From assembly GCA_004011035.1 (NCBI GenBank), contig CP025734.1, forward strand, positions 1,820,001-1,884,000: 64,000 nt of DNA, written 5' to 3'. Under the pieces are notes generated by a model, which saw nothing but the letters and a program-made list of their open reading frames with translations, made no database searches and was not told the origin of the DNA. Positions 26,069 through 33,628 of the stretch are shown here, piece by piece. A program made the position numbers and the translations under genes. This stretch comes from Bdellovibrio sp. qaytius. Its GTDB lineage: Bacteria; Bdellovibrionota; Bdellovibrionia; Bdellovibrionales; Bdellovibrionaceae. Each line of letters opens with the position of its first letter. The first letter of the stretch is position 1.

Positions 26069-26470
26069 ATGAAAACACTTAATGATTGGCTACTAGCTTA
26101 CGGTGAAACTCATCAAAATAAATTAAATCGCAAAATTCACACGATCTGTGTGCCGGCAATTTTGTTCAGTGTCATCGGAATGTTATGGTGTATTCCTTAT
26201 GGATTTCTTTTACAAATTCCTGCATTAATTTTTTATGCGCGTTTAGGTTTAAAACCTTTTTTATTAATGTTAACTACGTTTATTGCGATGAACGCAGCGA
26301 TGTTTTTGATTCAATCAAACACCTCTCACTTATTAGTAATTAATTTAGCGATTTTTGTTTTAGCTTGGATTGGTCAATTTTACGGTCATCACGTTGAAGG
26401 AAAAAAACCTTCGTTCTTTCAAGATCTACAATTTTTATTGATCGGCCCTTTGTGGGTCTACTATCACTAA
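26069..26470 (+). CDS. Mpo1-like (DUF962) membrane protein
   Basis: A 133-residue multi-helix membrane protein of the DUF962/Mpo1 family. It has the N-terminal W-x-Y-x2-H pattern (LLAYGETHQNKLNRKIHTI), QFYGHHVEGKKPSFFQDL (about 108-125) and LIGPLW at the end. Yeast Mpo1 is an iron-dependent dioxygenase that shortens 2-hydroxy fatty acids; bacterial members are presumed similar. The conserved histidines are present, so it may be active. It stands alone beside tRNA-fMet. Confidence 0.85.
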   Translation: MKTLNDWLLAYGETHQNKLNRKIHTICVPAILFSVIGMLWCIPYGFLLQIPALIFYARLGLKPFLLMLTTFIAMNAAMFLIQSNTSHLLVINLAIFVLAWIGQFYGHHVEGKKPSFFQDLQFLLIGPLWVYYH

Positions 26471-26527
26471 TTTGTTTTGCAATGTCGCATTAGGCGTTTA
26501 ATTAGGCAGTTTTATCAAAACTAATGC

Positions 26528-26556
26528 GTGACTTTATAGACCCCTCGCCTTATCTT
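26528..26556 (+). promoter_or_regulatory. Candidate promoter of tRNA-fMet
   Basis: GTGACT (26528-26533) and TATCTT (26551-26556) are separated by 17 nt, each matching 4 of 6 bases of the sigma-70 consensus. They end about 30 nt before the tRNA. Not verified. Confidence 0.35.
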
Positions 26557-26586
26557 AACTCCACAAATGACAGCAAGTCAGTCAGT

Positions 26587-26668
<82 letters not shown>

Positions 26669-26753
26669 TTGCTGTAACACCTTAAAAAATCACCAAAATT
26701 TAAATAGATAAAAAGCTTAACTGCAAACTGCTGAATTTACTTATATCGAATCG

Positions 26754-27269
26754 CTATAGCGCAAGACGCTTAGTCTTAACTAAAATCTTCAACACCAAAA
26801 TCGCTAACATCGGCACGACTAAAAACAAGAAATACAAATTACCCGCAACTCGTGGCGCGTAGCTCGCGAAAAAGATAAACCACAAATAGTACATGCCAAT
26901 CGTATGCAAAGTTCTCCAGCGTTTAATTCCTAATTTTTGAATCGAAAAATTATTCGATGTCATAGCCATGGCCAAAATAAAAACATAACCAAGTCCGCCA
27001 AAAATTATAGTCGTAGGTTTGGCGACTTGATAAAACAACTCAGGATCAACTGTGTATAGTGTGGCAAAAAGAATTCCATGAATAAGATGCGAAAAAGCAA
27101 AGCTTAATCCGACAGTGCGACGATTCTTCATCCAAAAGCTAAATTTATTTTTTAAAGTAAATCTTAAAGACGAAGTGATGAATGCGATTGAAAATAAAAT
27201 TAAAGAAATTCGAGCTGTGACTCGTATACCTAAGCGCACAGCTTCTTGCAGAGTGAAATCAGTCAGCAC
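26754..27269 (-). CDS. Ferric-reductase-like / MsrQ-like haem membrane protein
   Basis: A 171-residue inner-membrane protein with about five helices and the ferric-reductase transmembrane pattern. It contains RRTVGLSFAFSHLIHG (about 50-65) and KRWRTLHTIGMYYLW (about 115-129), with histidines spaced to bind haem b across the membrane. MsrQ members pass electrons to the periplasmic methionine sulfoxide reductase MsrP, but no msrP is adjacent, so another acceptor is possible. The start is GTG with no clear ribosome site. It follows the 57-residue gene after 11 nt. Confidence 0.75.
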   Translation of the reverse strand: MLTDFTLQEAVRLGIRVTARISLILFSIAFITSSLRFTLKNKFSFWMKNRRTVGLSFAFSHLIHGILFATLYTVDPELFYQVAKPTTIIFGGLGYVFILAMAMTSNNFSIQKLGIKRWRTLHTIGMYYLWFIFFASYAPRVAGNLYFLFLVVPMLAILVLKILVKTKRLAL

Positions 27270-27280
27270 CGTAAGACCGA

Positions 27281-27454
27281 CTAGTTACCTTTACGAGGAC
27301 CCCATGAAGGGCCTACATTAGAATTATTTAAGTTACGTGGTTTACCAGCTATAAATTTACCGAAAGACTCAGAAGTCGCTCCAGCTTTTTGAGCTTCTTT
27401 TTTACGGTTCATTAATTCGACAAGAGGATTAGTTTTTACTGGAGTCTTTTTCAT
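27281..27454 (-). CDS. 57-residue basic protein, unknown function
   Basis: A short gene read from ATG 27454 to TAG 27281. The product starts MKKTPVKTNPLVELMNRKKE, continues QKAGATSESFGKF and ends GPSWGPRKGN. It is basic, soluble and ends in a Gly/Pro/Trp-rich motif. Codon use looks coding and the end lies 11 nt before the ferric-reductase-like gene, suggesting an operon. There is no clear ribosome binding site. I do not know the family. Confidence 0.55.
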   Translation of the reverse strand: MKKTPVKTNPLVELMNRKKEAQKAGATSESFGKFIAGKPRNLNNSNVGPSWGPRKGN

Positions 27455-27565
27455 GAGCGTATGAGTAGCATAAAATAGTAATTACGGAACCAGAATTTAT
27501 TTCTGCCCGTTATTTAGGCAGCAAATCGGTTAAATTTTATAGGAAAAGGAAACTGATCGGATAAA

Positions 27566-27599
27566 TATTAGGGCTTATAACAAGTATATAGCCCTAATA
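27566..27599 (-). terminator. Probable terminator after the DUF-less membrane gene
   Basis: TATTAGGGCT (27566-27575) pairs perfectly with AGCCCTAATA (27590-27599) over a 14-nt loop. It starts 15 nt after the minus-strand gene at 27614 ends. The following minus-strand bases are A/T-rich but not a pure T tract. Confidence 0.6.
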
Positions 27600-27613
27600 A
27601 AGTTCAGTTTAAC

Positions 27614-27994
27614 TTACAATTTAATATCTAGCTCTTTAATGAACTGAGCACGAACTTCAACATCAAATAAAGTTAATGCCCCAAGCACTGCCGCCGGAAG
27701 TGCAAAACTTGGAATAGAAAATAAAAAGATTGAGATCGCTGCAATCCAGGCCCACGTTTTTTGCTCACGCAAATTTTGAGCCGTCACCACAGATAAAATA
27801 GCCATCCCGAGGCCAAAGAAAAGTGTTGAAGCAATAATACTAAAATCAACACTTGTTGAAAGATCTAAACTTAAATCTTTCAGTGATCTTGAAAGACTCG
27901 ATAACGTAAGTAACGCATAAATTGTGGTTGCTGTCTTAATCGCGGCCACTGCGTATAAACATTTAACTGCGCGGTCTAATTTTTTTTCGTTCAT
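27614..27994 (-). CDS. Small integral membrane protein, unknown
   Basis: A 126-residue protein with three to four membrane helices (about 9-33, 50-70, 79-97 and 97-112). It has no conserved catalytic motif I recognise. AGGAG lies 6 nt before the ATG. It stands alone with its own terminator. The pattern is that of small DUF membrane proteins; the function is unknown. Confidence 0.65.
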   Translation of the reverse strand: MNEKKLDRAVKCLYAVAAIKTATTIYALLTLSSLSRSLKDLSLDLSTSVDFSIIASTLFFGLGMAILSVVTAQNLREQKTWAWIAAISIFLFSIPSFALPAAVLGALTLFDVEVRAQFIKELDIKL

Positions 27995-28245
27995 AATTTC
28001 TCCTGTGTTTTAAAAAAATGAAGTTGGGATTACTATTTTTTATTACAAAAAATGGGCCTACTTTGTTTTGAAGTTTAAATGGCTTATACAAAAATTATTC
28101 TCAAATCCTGGAAATCAGTATTTTTTTCGCGGAATAATTTAGAAAAATTTCGCTCTACTCAAATATAGTCGCCCACATTTTGGTTCTAGGCTTGCTTTAG
28201 CCAGTAATGGGTTTTCATAAACCACAACAAATATTCGGAGGAACC

Positions 28246-29877
28246 ATGAAGAAAAAATTAATTATGGCTGCAATTATGACTGCAGCCGCAACCGCGGGCG
28301 CAACCCCTACACCCTACCCGCTTGATCCATCTTTATTATTCGCAGTGACTAACTCGACAACGTCGGGATTAATCGCCGATGATACTGATTCAAGAAAAGT
28401 TTATGTCTTACCACCAACGGTAGCCGAGGCCTCTGTAAACGGCTTACATACCCTTTCAGCAAACATTGGCTTTTGTAAAGAAATGGGAATGCTTCAATCA
28501 TATAGTCGCAATACAGCGGCGCAAATTAGCGAACTTTCAAATCAGCAAGTCGCTAACAAAAAGAATTTAGATAAAATTCAGCAACAATTAGAAGAAGCTC
28601 GCATTGAAGCTGCAGAAATCGTGGCCGACAAGCGCTTGCAAGCCTTAGTTGATTTAGACACTCGTATTGAAAGTATGGAAGCCCGTCTCAGTGAATTATA
28701 CGCCTTAGAAGAAAAATGCGATAAATTCTGTGATCAAGTTTTAACAGAAATTAAAGACACTGAGGTCGAAAAAAAGAAATTCGTTAAAGATCGTAGAGCT
28801 CTAGCCTTAGAAAATGCCGAAGCTGTAAAAGCTTACCAAAAGAAAAAAGATGTCGCTGACGCCTTACAAACAAATTTCAATGATGCAAATTCAACATTCA
28901 TTAAACAAAGAGCCGAACTTCTAGCTATTCGCAGTGAATTTAATGAGATGTACAAAACTTTTGCCAAAATGGAAGGTGGCCGTGCCGCTTTAAATTATGA
29001 AAGCAACTGGGATAGCAACTTAGATAAACTTCGCAATGAAAACCCAGCATTTCAGTTTGAAAAAATTCAAACAAATAATGCGAAGCTTTTTACAAGCATT
29101 AATAGCGTAAGTGATATTCCAACTGATCTTGCTGTTGTTGGTTATGAAATTGCGGGAATTCAAAAAGAAAATTATCTTGAATTACCAGCTGGATTTCCAG
29201 GAGCTATCAGCGGAAATATTCGCCTAAGCCTAGTAGGCGCTTGCCCGATGATTCATCCTGAATACTTTGACATCGAAAAAGGTTACGGCGCAGACAAAAT
29301 GGCCTACGGATTAACTTTTACTTACGACTTCCCCGCAGCTTACCATTTAAAAGCGACAGCGAAATACAACATGTACAAGCTGTACACTAAGACAGTTTCT
29401 AGCGGCAGCAGTGGTGGTTTTTTTAGCTCGCACTCATGGACAAATGTTGAAGAACGCACATTTTTTCGAGATGGGTTTAGCGTAGACTGGATCAGTCAAG
29501 ATCCACAAAATGACATCTCTGATGATCGTCGTATGGAAACAGAACGTGAAATGAGACAACACATCATGGAAAGAATTGGCTCGTTAGCATTGCCTACATC
29601 ACCTAATCAAGGTCAAATGGTTGCGCCGGGAGCACCTCCTCAGCGTGGAGCAACTGTTGTTGCTGGTTCATTAATGCAAGCCTGCCCAGGAAACGCTTAC
29701 TGTGCTGCGGGCTCATTGATTCTATACAGCCTTGATGCAATCTTTGGATCAAGTTCTGCCAGTGCAAGTTATCTTCAATCACAAAACTTTGAAGCTACTG
29801 AAACATGGACTCAATCAAAAGTGATCATGAAACCTTGGGTGACTACTTTTATTCCACACAATAAAAACAAAAAATAA
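28246..29877 (+). CDS. Large exported coiled-coil protein, unknown (operon gene 1)
   Basis: A 543-residue protein with a signal peptide (1-20, TAGA-T). A long helical coiled coil follows (about 65-230), rich in E, K, A and Q and containing a CDKFC pair (about 154-158). A beta-rich C-terminal part (about 290-530) has a Ser/Gly-rich loop and paired cysteines. ATG 28246 has GGAGGAACC in front, so the longer frame from 28207 is not used. I recognise no family. It leads a five-gene run of exported or anchored unknown proteins, with an attenuator-like hairpin before gene 2. Confidence 0.75.
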   Translation: MKKKLIMAAIMTAAATAGATPTPYPLDPSLLFAVTNSTTSGLIADDTDSRKVYVLPPTVAEASVNGLHTLSANIGFCKEMGMLQSYSRNTAAQISELSNQQVANKKNLDKIQQQLEEARIEAAEIVADKRLQALVDLDTRIESMEARLSELYALEEKCDKFCDQVLTEIKDTEVEKKKFVKDRRALALENAEAVKAYQKKKDVADALQTNFNDANSTFIKQRAELLAIRSEFNEMYKTFAKMEGGRAALNYESNWDSNLDKLRNENPAFQFEKIQTNNAKLFTSINSVSDIPTDLAVVGYEIAGIQKENYLELPAGFPGAISGNIRLSLVGACPMIHPEYFDIEKGYGADKMAYGLTFTYDFPAAYHLKATAKYNMYKLYTKTVSSGSSGGFFSSHSWTNVEERTFFRDGFSVDWISQDPQNDISDDRRMETEREMRQHIMERIGSLALPTSPNQGQMVAPGAPPQRGATVVAGSLMQACPGNAYCAAGSLILYSLDAIFGSSSASASYLQSQNFEATETWTQSKVIMKPWVTTFIPHNKNKK

Positions 29878-29884
29878 TTACTGC

Positions 29885-29915
29885 AAAGAGCCATTTCATC
29901 TGAGGTGGCTCTTTT
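29885..29915 (+). terminator. Hairpin terminator/attenuator between operon genes 1 and 2
   Basis: AAAGAGCCA (29885-29893) pairs perfectly with TGGCTCTTT (29906-29914), followed by T's. It lies 7 nt after gene 1's stop and just before the GAGG ribosome site of gene 2. It would lower transcription of genes 2-5 relative to gene 1. Confidence 0.7.
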
Positions 29916-29928
29916 ACATGAGGCAAAT

Positions 29929-30888
29929 ATGAAAAAAATTTCAATTATTGTTATTACACTCTTTGTACAAAATTCTTTTGCAGAATTAAAATGGGTACGT
30001 GGTCCTTTTTGGAAGACAGTCTATGAAAATAGTTTTACTGCTCAATTAGTTAATTCAGACAAAGAAATTATAAAAGAATGCGCTGAATTTGAAAATATGG
30101 TTTGGGATAAATACGGCAAACCCACAGGTATTGATGCCGAACTTTTTAGTTCGATAGACACGATGACTCTTGCAAACGATATGATGAATGAAAGTTTTCA
30201 GCTTGATTTTAAGGTGGCACTAGCTCCGAATCTAACCGTTGCAACACAGCTTCAAACTAGACCAGACATTTTAGCTATGGTGAACACAGAAGCTCAATTA
30301 GATGTTTTACCAAACTACACGCAATTGCCTTCTGAAATTAAATTATTGCCACAAACATTTAAAAACTTACCGAATATTATCACTAGCAATTCTCAAAGTT
30401 TATCTAATGCGGCTATTCGCCTTCACACGGCCTTAAAGCCGATTCAAGTGATTCACACAGGTGCCGAAGTTTATGTGCGTGTTCAAAGCAAAGCCTTAGC
30501 CTGTGATTTGTTAAATGATAAGGCTCTTATACAACTTAATGCGCTGGCAGAGGTTAAGATTTCTGGAGACTCAGAAGTTAAACTTCAAACTAGCTATAAT
30601 GAAATTAAATCAACATCGTTAAATTTAATTAACTTCACTGTGAACCCCATTTTAAGAGCTGCCCTATTTGGTTTTCGCATTGGCGCGATTTTAGAAAAAA
30701 GCGGTAAATACGACAATGAAGAAACTGAAAAGCGAATGCTGGCTTTACTGAACCATCTATTTGATGCAAAAAATATGAATCTAAGCCCGGTTTGGGTTGA
30801 TGGTTTAAATCAAACTAAGACTCTTCCAATTGATGGAGTTTCAAAGCCTGTTGATGCAACTTTAATTATTCGTGGATCAAACCAATAG
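29929..30888 (+). CDS. Exported protein, unknown (operon gene 2)
   Basis: A 320-residue protein. Signal peptide 1-18 (NSFA-E), then a soluble domain with WVRGPFWKTVYEN near the mature N-terminus, two cysteines (about 51 and 195), and a mixed alpha/beta body. ATG 29929 follows GAGG; the frame opens 24 nt earlier. No family recognised. Its position after the coiled-coil protein and before an anchored helical protein suggests a shared periplasmic or surface assembly, which is inference. Confidence 0.7.
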   Translation: MKKISIIVITLFVQNSFAELKWVRGPFWKTVYENSFTAQLVNSDKEIIKECAEFENMVWDKYGKPTGIDAELFSSIDTMTLANDMMNESFQLDFKVALAPNLTVATQLQTRPDILAMVNTEAQLDVLPNYTQLPSEIKLLPQTFKNLPNIITSNSQSLSNAAIRLHTALKPIQVIHTGAEVYVRVQSKALACDLLNDKALIQLNALAEVKISGDSEVKLQTSYNEIKSTSLNLINFTVNPILRAALFGFRIGAILEKSGKYDNEETEKRMLALLNHLFDAKNMNLSPVWVDGLNQTKTLPIDGVSKPVDATLIIRGSNQ

Positions 30889-30896
30889 GAGCATTT

Positions 30897-31361
30897 ATGT
30901 CGAAATCAAAAAAATTATTATTTTTAGCTCCTGTTATTATTTTAGCTCTGACTGCGGCTTATATGCTGAATGAAAAACCGAAGCATGCAGACGCTGTCTC
31001 GGCTGAAAGTGCAAATGAAGAATCTATCGCGCTATCACCAAGTGAAAACAAGATTGTGCTAGAAAATAAAAAAGAAGCTCTTGAAGAATTAAAGCAATCT
31101 GTTCATGCCTACAAAATGCCTGAAGGGCTAAATATTGCTGATTTCGAACATCAATATTTAGATGCCACTGAAAAAGAGATTGAACAAAGAATTCATATAT
31201 TACAAAACAATCCTACTTTACAAAAATTAATTCAAAAGGGAAACGTAAGCTCGTTAACCGTAGTTGAAGTGAAATTACTCGCAGAAAACATGCGCGAAAC
31301 AGCCGCCTTACATAAAATATTACTTGATAGAAAAATTAAAGAGCTGCAGGAGAAAATATGA
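30897..31361 (+). CDS. Membrane-anchored helical protein, unknown (operon gene 3)
   Basis: A 154-residue protein with one N-terminal membrane helix (about 7-23) and then a Glu/Lys-rich, mostly helical periplasmic part ending DRKIKELQEKI. It has no cysteine and no known domain. The ribosome site is AGGAG. Its end overlaps the next start by 4 nt (ATGA), so the two are coupled. Likely a single-pass anchor or scaffold for the operon products. Confidence 0.7.
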   Translation: MSKSKKLLFLAPVIILALTAAYMLNEKPKHADAVSAESANEESIALSPSENKIVLENKKEALEELKQSVHAYKMPEGLNIADFEHQYLDATEKEIEQRIHILQNNPTLQKLIQKGNVSSLTVVEVKLLAENMRETAALHKILLDRKIKELQEKI

Positions 31362-32176
31362 TTTCTAGTTTAATTTGTATTGGTACATTATGTGCTCAAT
31401 TAGGTGAAATTCCTAATGCTGAAATTCGTGGTCAGCGCCTGGCCATGGAACAACAAACTGAGATTTCATTATCTCACGAGTGCGAGCAGATGAATTCAAA
31501 TGGACAGATTAAAACTCTTCTTGATGATTTAGAAAAAAATGCCGTTCAACTTGCTAATATTAACTTTAAAAAACCAGGCGGCCAACTTAAAGAAGTAGCT
31601 GAGTTAGAAACTAAAATTAGTCAAATCAATGGCGCTTTAAAATTAATTCTTTCTCAAGAATGGACAGAAAGTAAATACCCTTATAGTGCTAGCTGGAATA
31701 TTCAATCAGAAAATTTAGCAGGGCTTCCCAAAGAGCTGAATGAAACTTTTAAGTTTTCAGAATTTGAAATTACTTCTGTTAAACTTTCTGGTATCGAACG
31801 CTCAGATTTGTATCCTTTATTTGATGTGAGTTTTGATAAGTCAAAAATTAATATCTTACTTAATAAAACTGCAAGCACTTTAGAGCTTTGCCAACTTCAG
31901 CCTACTTTAGTAGTTACTGGCTTTGCTACATTTTGGTATCAGAACAAAAAATATGTTGTTCATACGACATTACAGCTTAAGCGCGGGGCTTTTTACAAAC
32001 CTCATCCACTTCCGCAACAACCTATTGAATGGCCAACACCTTCAACTCCAACAATTAATATTCCCGAAGAAATTAGATGTAAGTTGATGAAACAATGTAA
32101 TGATTTTCCACCGATTGATTTTGGGCCGTTTCCACCGATTCCGGTTGATCCATTTCTGCCTGGAGATTTAAGATGA
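31358..32176 (+). CDS. Exported protein with proline-rich tail, unknown (operon gene 4)
   Basis: A 272-residue protein. The N-terminus is short and hydrophobic (ISSLICIGTLC), a weak signal or anchor. It has a soluble body and a tail (about 215-272) full of prolines, including PPIDFGPFPPIPVDPFLPGD, likely extended and exposed. Two cysteines lie near the start, one at about 46, and more near 242-248. It overlaps genes 3 and 5 by 4 nt each. I recognise no family. Confidence 0.7.
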   Translation: MISSLICIGTLCAQLGEIPNAEIRGQRLAMEQQTEISLSHECEQMNSNGQIKTLLDDLEKNAVQLANINFKKPGGQLKEVAELETKISQINGALKLILSQEWTESKYPYSASWNIQSENLAGLPKELNETFKFSEFEITSVKLSGIERSDLYPLFDVSFDKSKINILLNKTASTLELCQLQPTLVVTGFATFWYQNKKYVVHTTLQLKRGAFYKPHPLPQQPIEWPTPSTPTINIPEEIRCKLMKQCNDFPPIDFGPFPPIPVDPFLPGDLR

Positions 32177-32418
32177 AAATTCTTTTATTAGTATTAGGCG
32201 CTCTCTTTTTGTATGGCTGCGGAAGTTCGAAGAACTCGCCACAGGGTGATCACGGCAATATAAATACTCCCGTTGATGTAAGTTCATGCTCTTTGCAACT
32301 GCAAAACAGCTCTAATCCCAGTGAAGTTGCGGTGCTCTTTAATAAATGGCGTACAGAGTGTAAACCAACCGAAATGCAGTTTACGGCTGAACTTAAAAAA
32401 CTAGAGGGATCAAACTAA
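32173..32418 (+). CDS. Small lipoprotein (operon gene 5)
   Basis: An 81-residue lipoprotein with lipobox LYGC at residues 14-17; Cys17 would carry the lipid. A Ser/Gly/Asn-rich linker follows, then a short C-terminal domain with two cysteines (about 37 and 66) that could pair. It ends the operon, overlapping gene 4 by 4 nt. Function unknown; it could tether the complex to a membrane. Confidence 0.75.
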   Translation: MKILLLVLGALFLYGCGSSKNSPQGDHGNINTPVDVSSCSLQLQNSSNPSEVAVLFNKWRTECKPTEMQFTAELKKLEGSN

Positions 32419-32533
32419 CTCAGTAAGGCTAGCTACAAAAAAGCGTATACTGTCAAAAGTATGATCAACCTTGGCTTGCGTGGGCTTACTTAACTGCCTT
32501 GGTGGTGGAACAGTTTTTCCATAGCAGTTAAGC

Positions 32534-33628
32534 ATGAAAACTATCATTGCTTTAGTCACATTGAGTTTAGCTGTTTTAACCTCTGCCCAAGCCATGGCTA
32601 CCCCGTTGGTTTGTGCTTACAAAGATATTAAGCTAGATGAGCAGATCAACAAAACAGAGGCGAAAGCCTATTACAAAAAGCTTGAGAAAGAATGTGATTA
32701 CACAAAGGCTATGGGTCGCATTGCCAGCGATCTAGCGGCTATCAAAAAGCCGATGAACACCCTGAATTACTATCAAGGATTACGCTACGTTGACCGCTAT
32801 GCCTATGAAAAAGCGCGTAAAGATAATATCCCACTGAATGTTGTCTTTCAGATTAAAAAAGAAGACTACGACGTGCCAGTTGCTCAGCGCAGCCACTTAG
32901 TTTGGAACAACTGGACAGCTGGAATTAACACGATTCCACAATACAAACAGGCTTTACTTTCGGGTGAAGCTTTCACGGTAGATATGTTTTTATCAATTCA
33001 TAAAACATTTTACACACAAGATGAATCTGGCGAATACGGACAAGTTTATAGTCCAGGAAAATTAAAAAATCCGAACACTCCAGAAATCAGCTGGCCGATT
33101 AAAGACCATGCAAGTGATATCAAAGCCAATCTTGATATCGTAAATCAAATGTATTTAGAACTTGGGTTGCAACCTGCGATTTCAAAAGATGGAGTTGGTT
33201 TTAATCAAATTATTATGGCGACTGAGACTGACTTAAAACCAAGTCACCCGGCTTACATCAGAACACATTTAAAAATATTAGCTAACCTTGTTGAAAACAT
33301 GGTTCAAAATATTCGCGATCACAGACCCTTAATTTGGAATGGCCATGTATTTACTCCGATTGAATTTGCCTTATTTGCCCAGCAAACTGTGGTGCGTATT
33401 CATGGTTTTTATGATGGCAACGGTCGCATGAGCCGCTATTTACAAGACTTAATTTTAGATATGTTTGATATGCCTTTTATAGCTTCTGGTGACCTTTATG
33501 CTGATGATATGACTTCGCCTTTAGAAGATTATTATGAAAAGGCGATGAAATCTAACAGCCAGCAAATTGATGCTTTAGAATCATGTCGAAATAACAGTTC
33601 AAATTTTAATTGTGAAACGATTCACTAA
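32534..33628 (+). CDS. Exported Fic/Fido-domain protein
   Basis: A 364-residue protein with a signal peptide (1-22, AMA-T) and a Fic domain. The catalytic motif is HGFYDGNGRMSR (290-301), matching HxFx(D/E)GNGRxxxR closely. Fic enzymes transfer AMP, phosphate or phosphocholine to target proteins, or use other nucleotides. Most act in the cytosol or are injected; Sec export here is unusual. I see no clear inhibitory (S/T)xxxE(G/N) helix and no paired antitoxin gene. Its 3' end abuts the oxidoreductase with no gap. Target unknown; a role against prey or competitors is speculation. Confidence 0.85.
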   Translation: MKTIIALVTLSLAVLTSAQAMATPLVCAYKDIKLDEQINKTEAKAYYKKLEKECDYTKAMGRIASDLAAIKKPMNTLNYYQGLRYVDRYAYEKARKDNIPLNVVFQIKKEDYDVPVAQRSHLVWNNWTAGINTIPQYKQALLSGEAFTVDMFLSIHKTFYTQDESGEYGQVYSPGKLKNPNTPEISWPIKDHASDIKANLDIVNQMYLELGLQPAISKDGVGFNQIIMATETDLKPSHPAYIRTHLKILANLVENMVQNIRDHRPLIWNGHVFTPIEFALFAQQTVVRIHGFYDGNGRMSRYLQDLILDMFDMPFIASGDLYADDMTSPLEDYYEKAMKSNSQQIDALESCRNNSSNFNCETIH

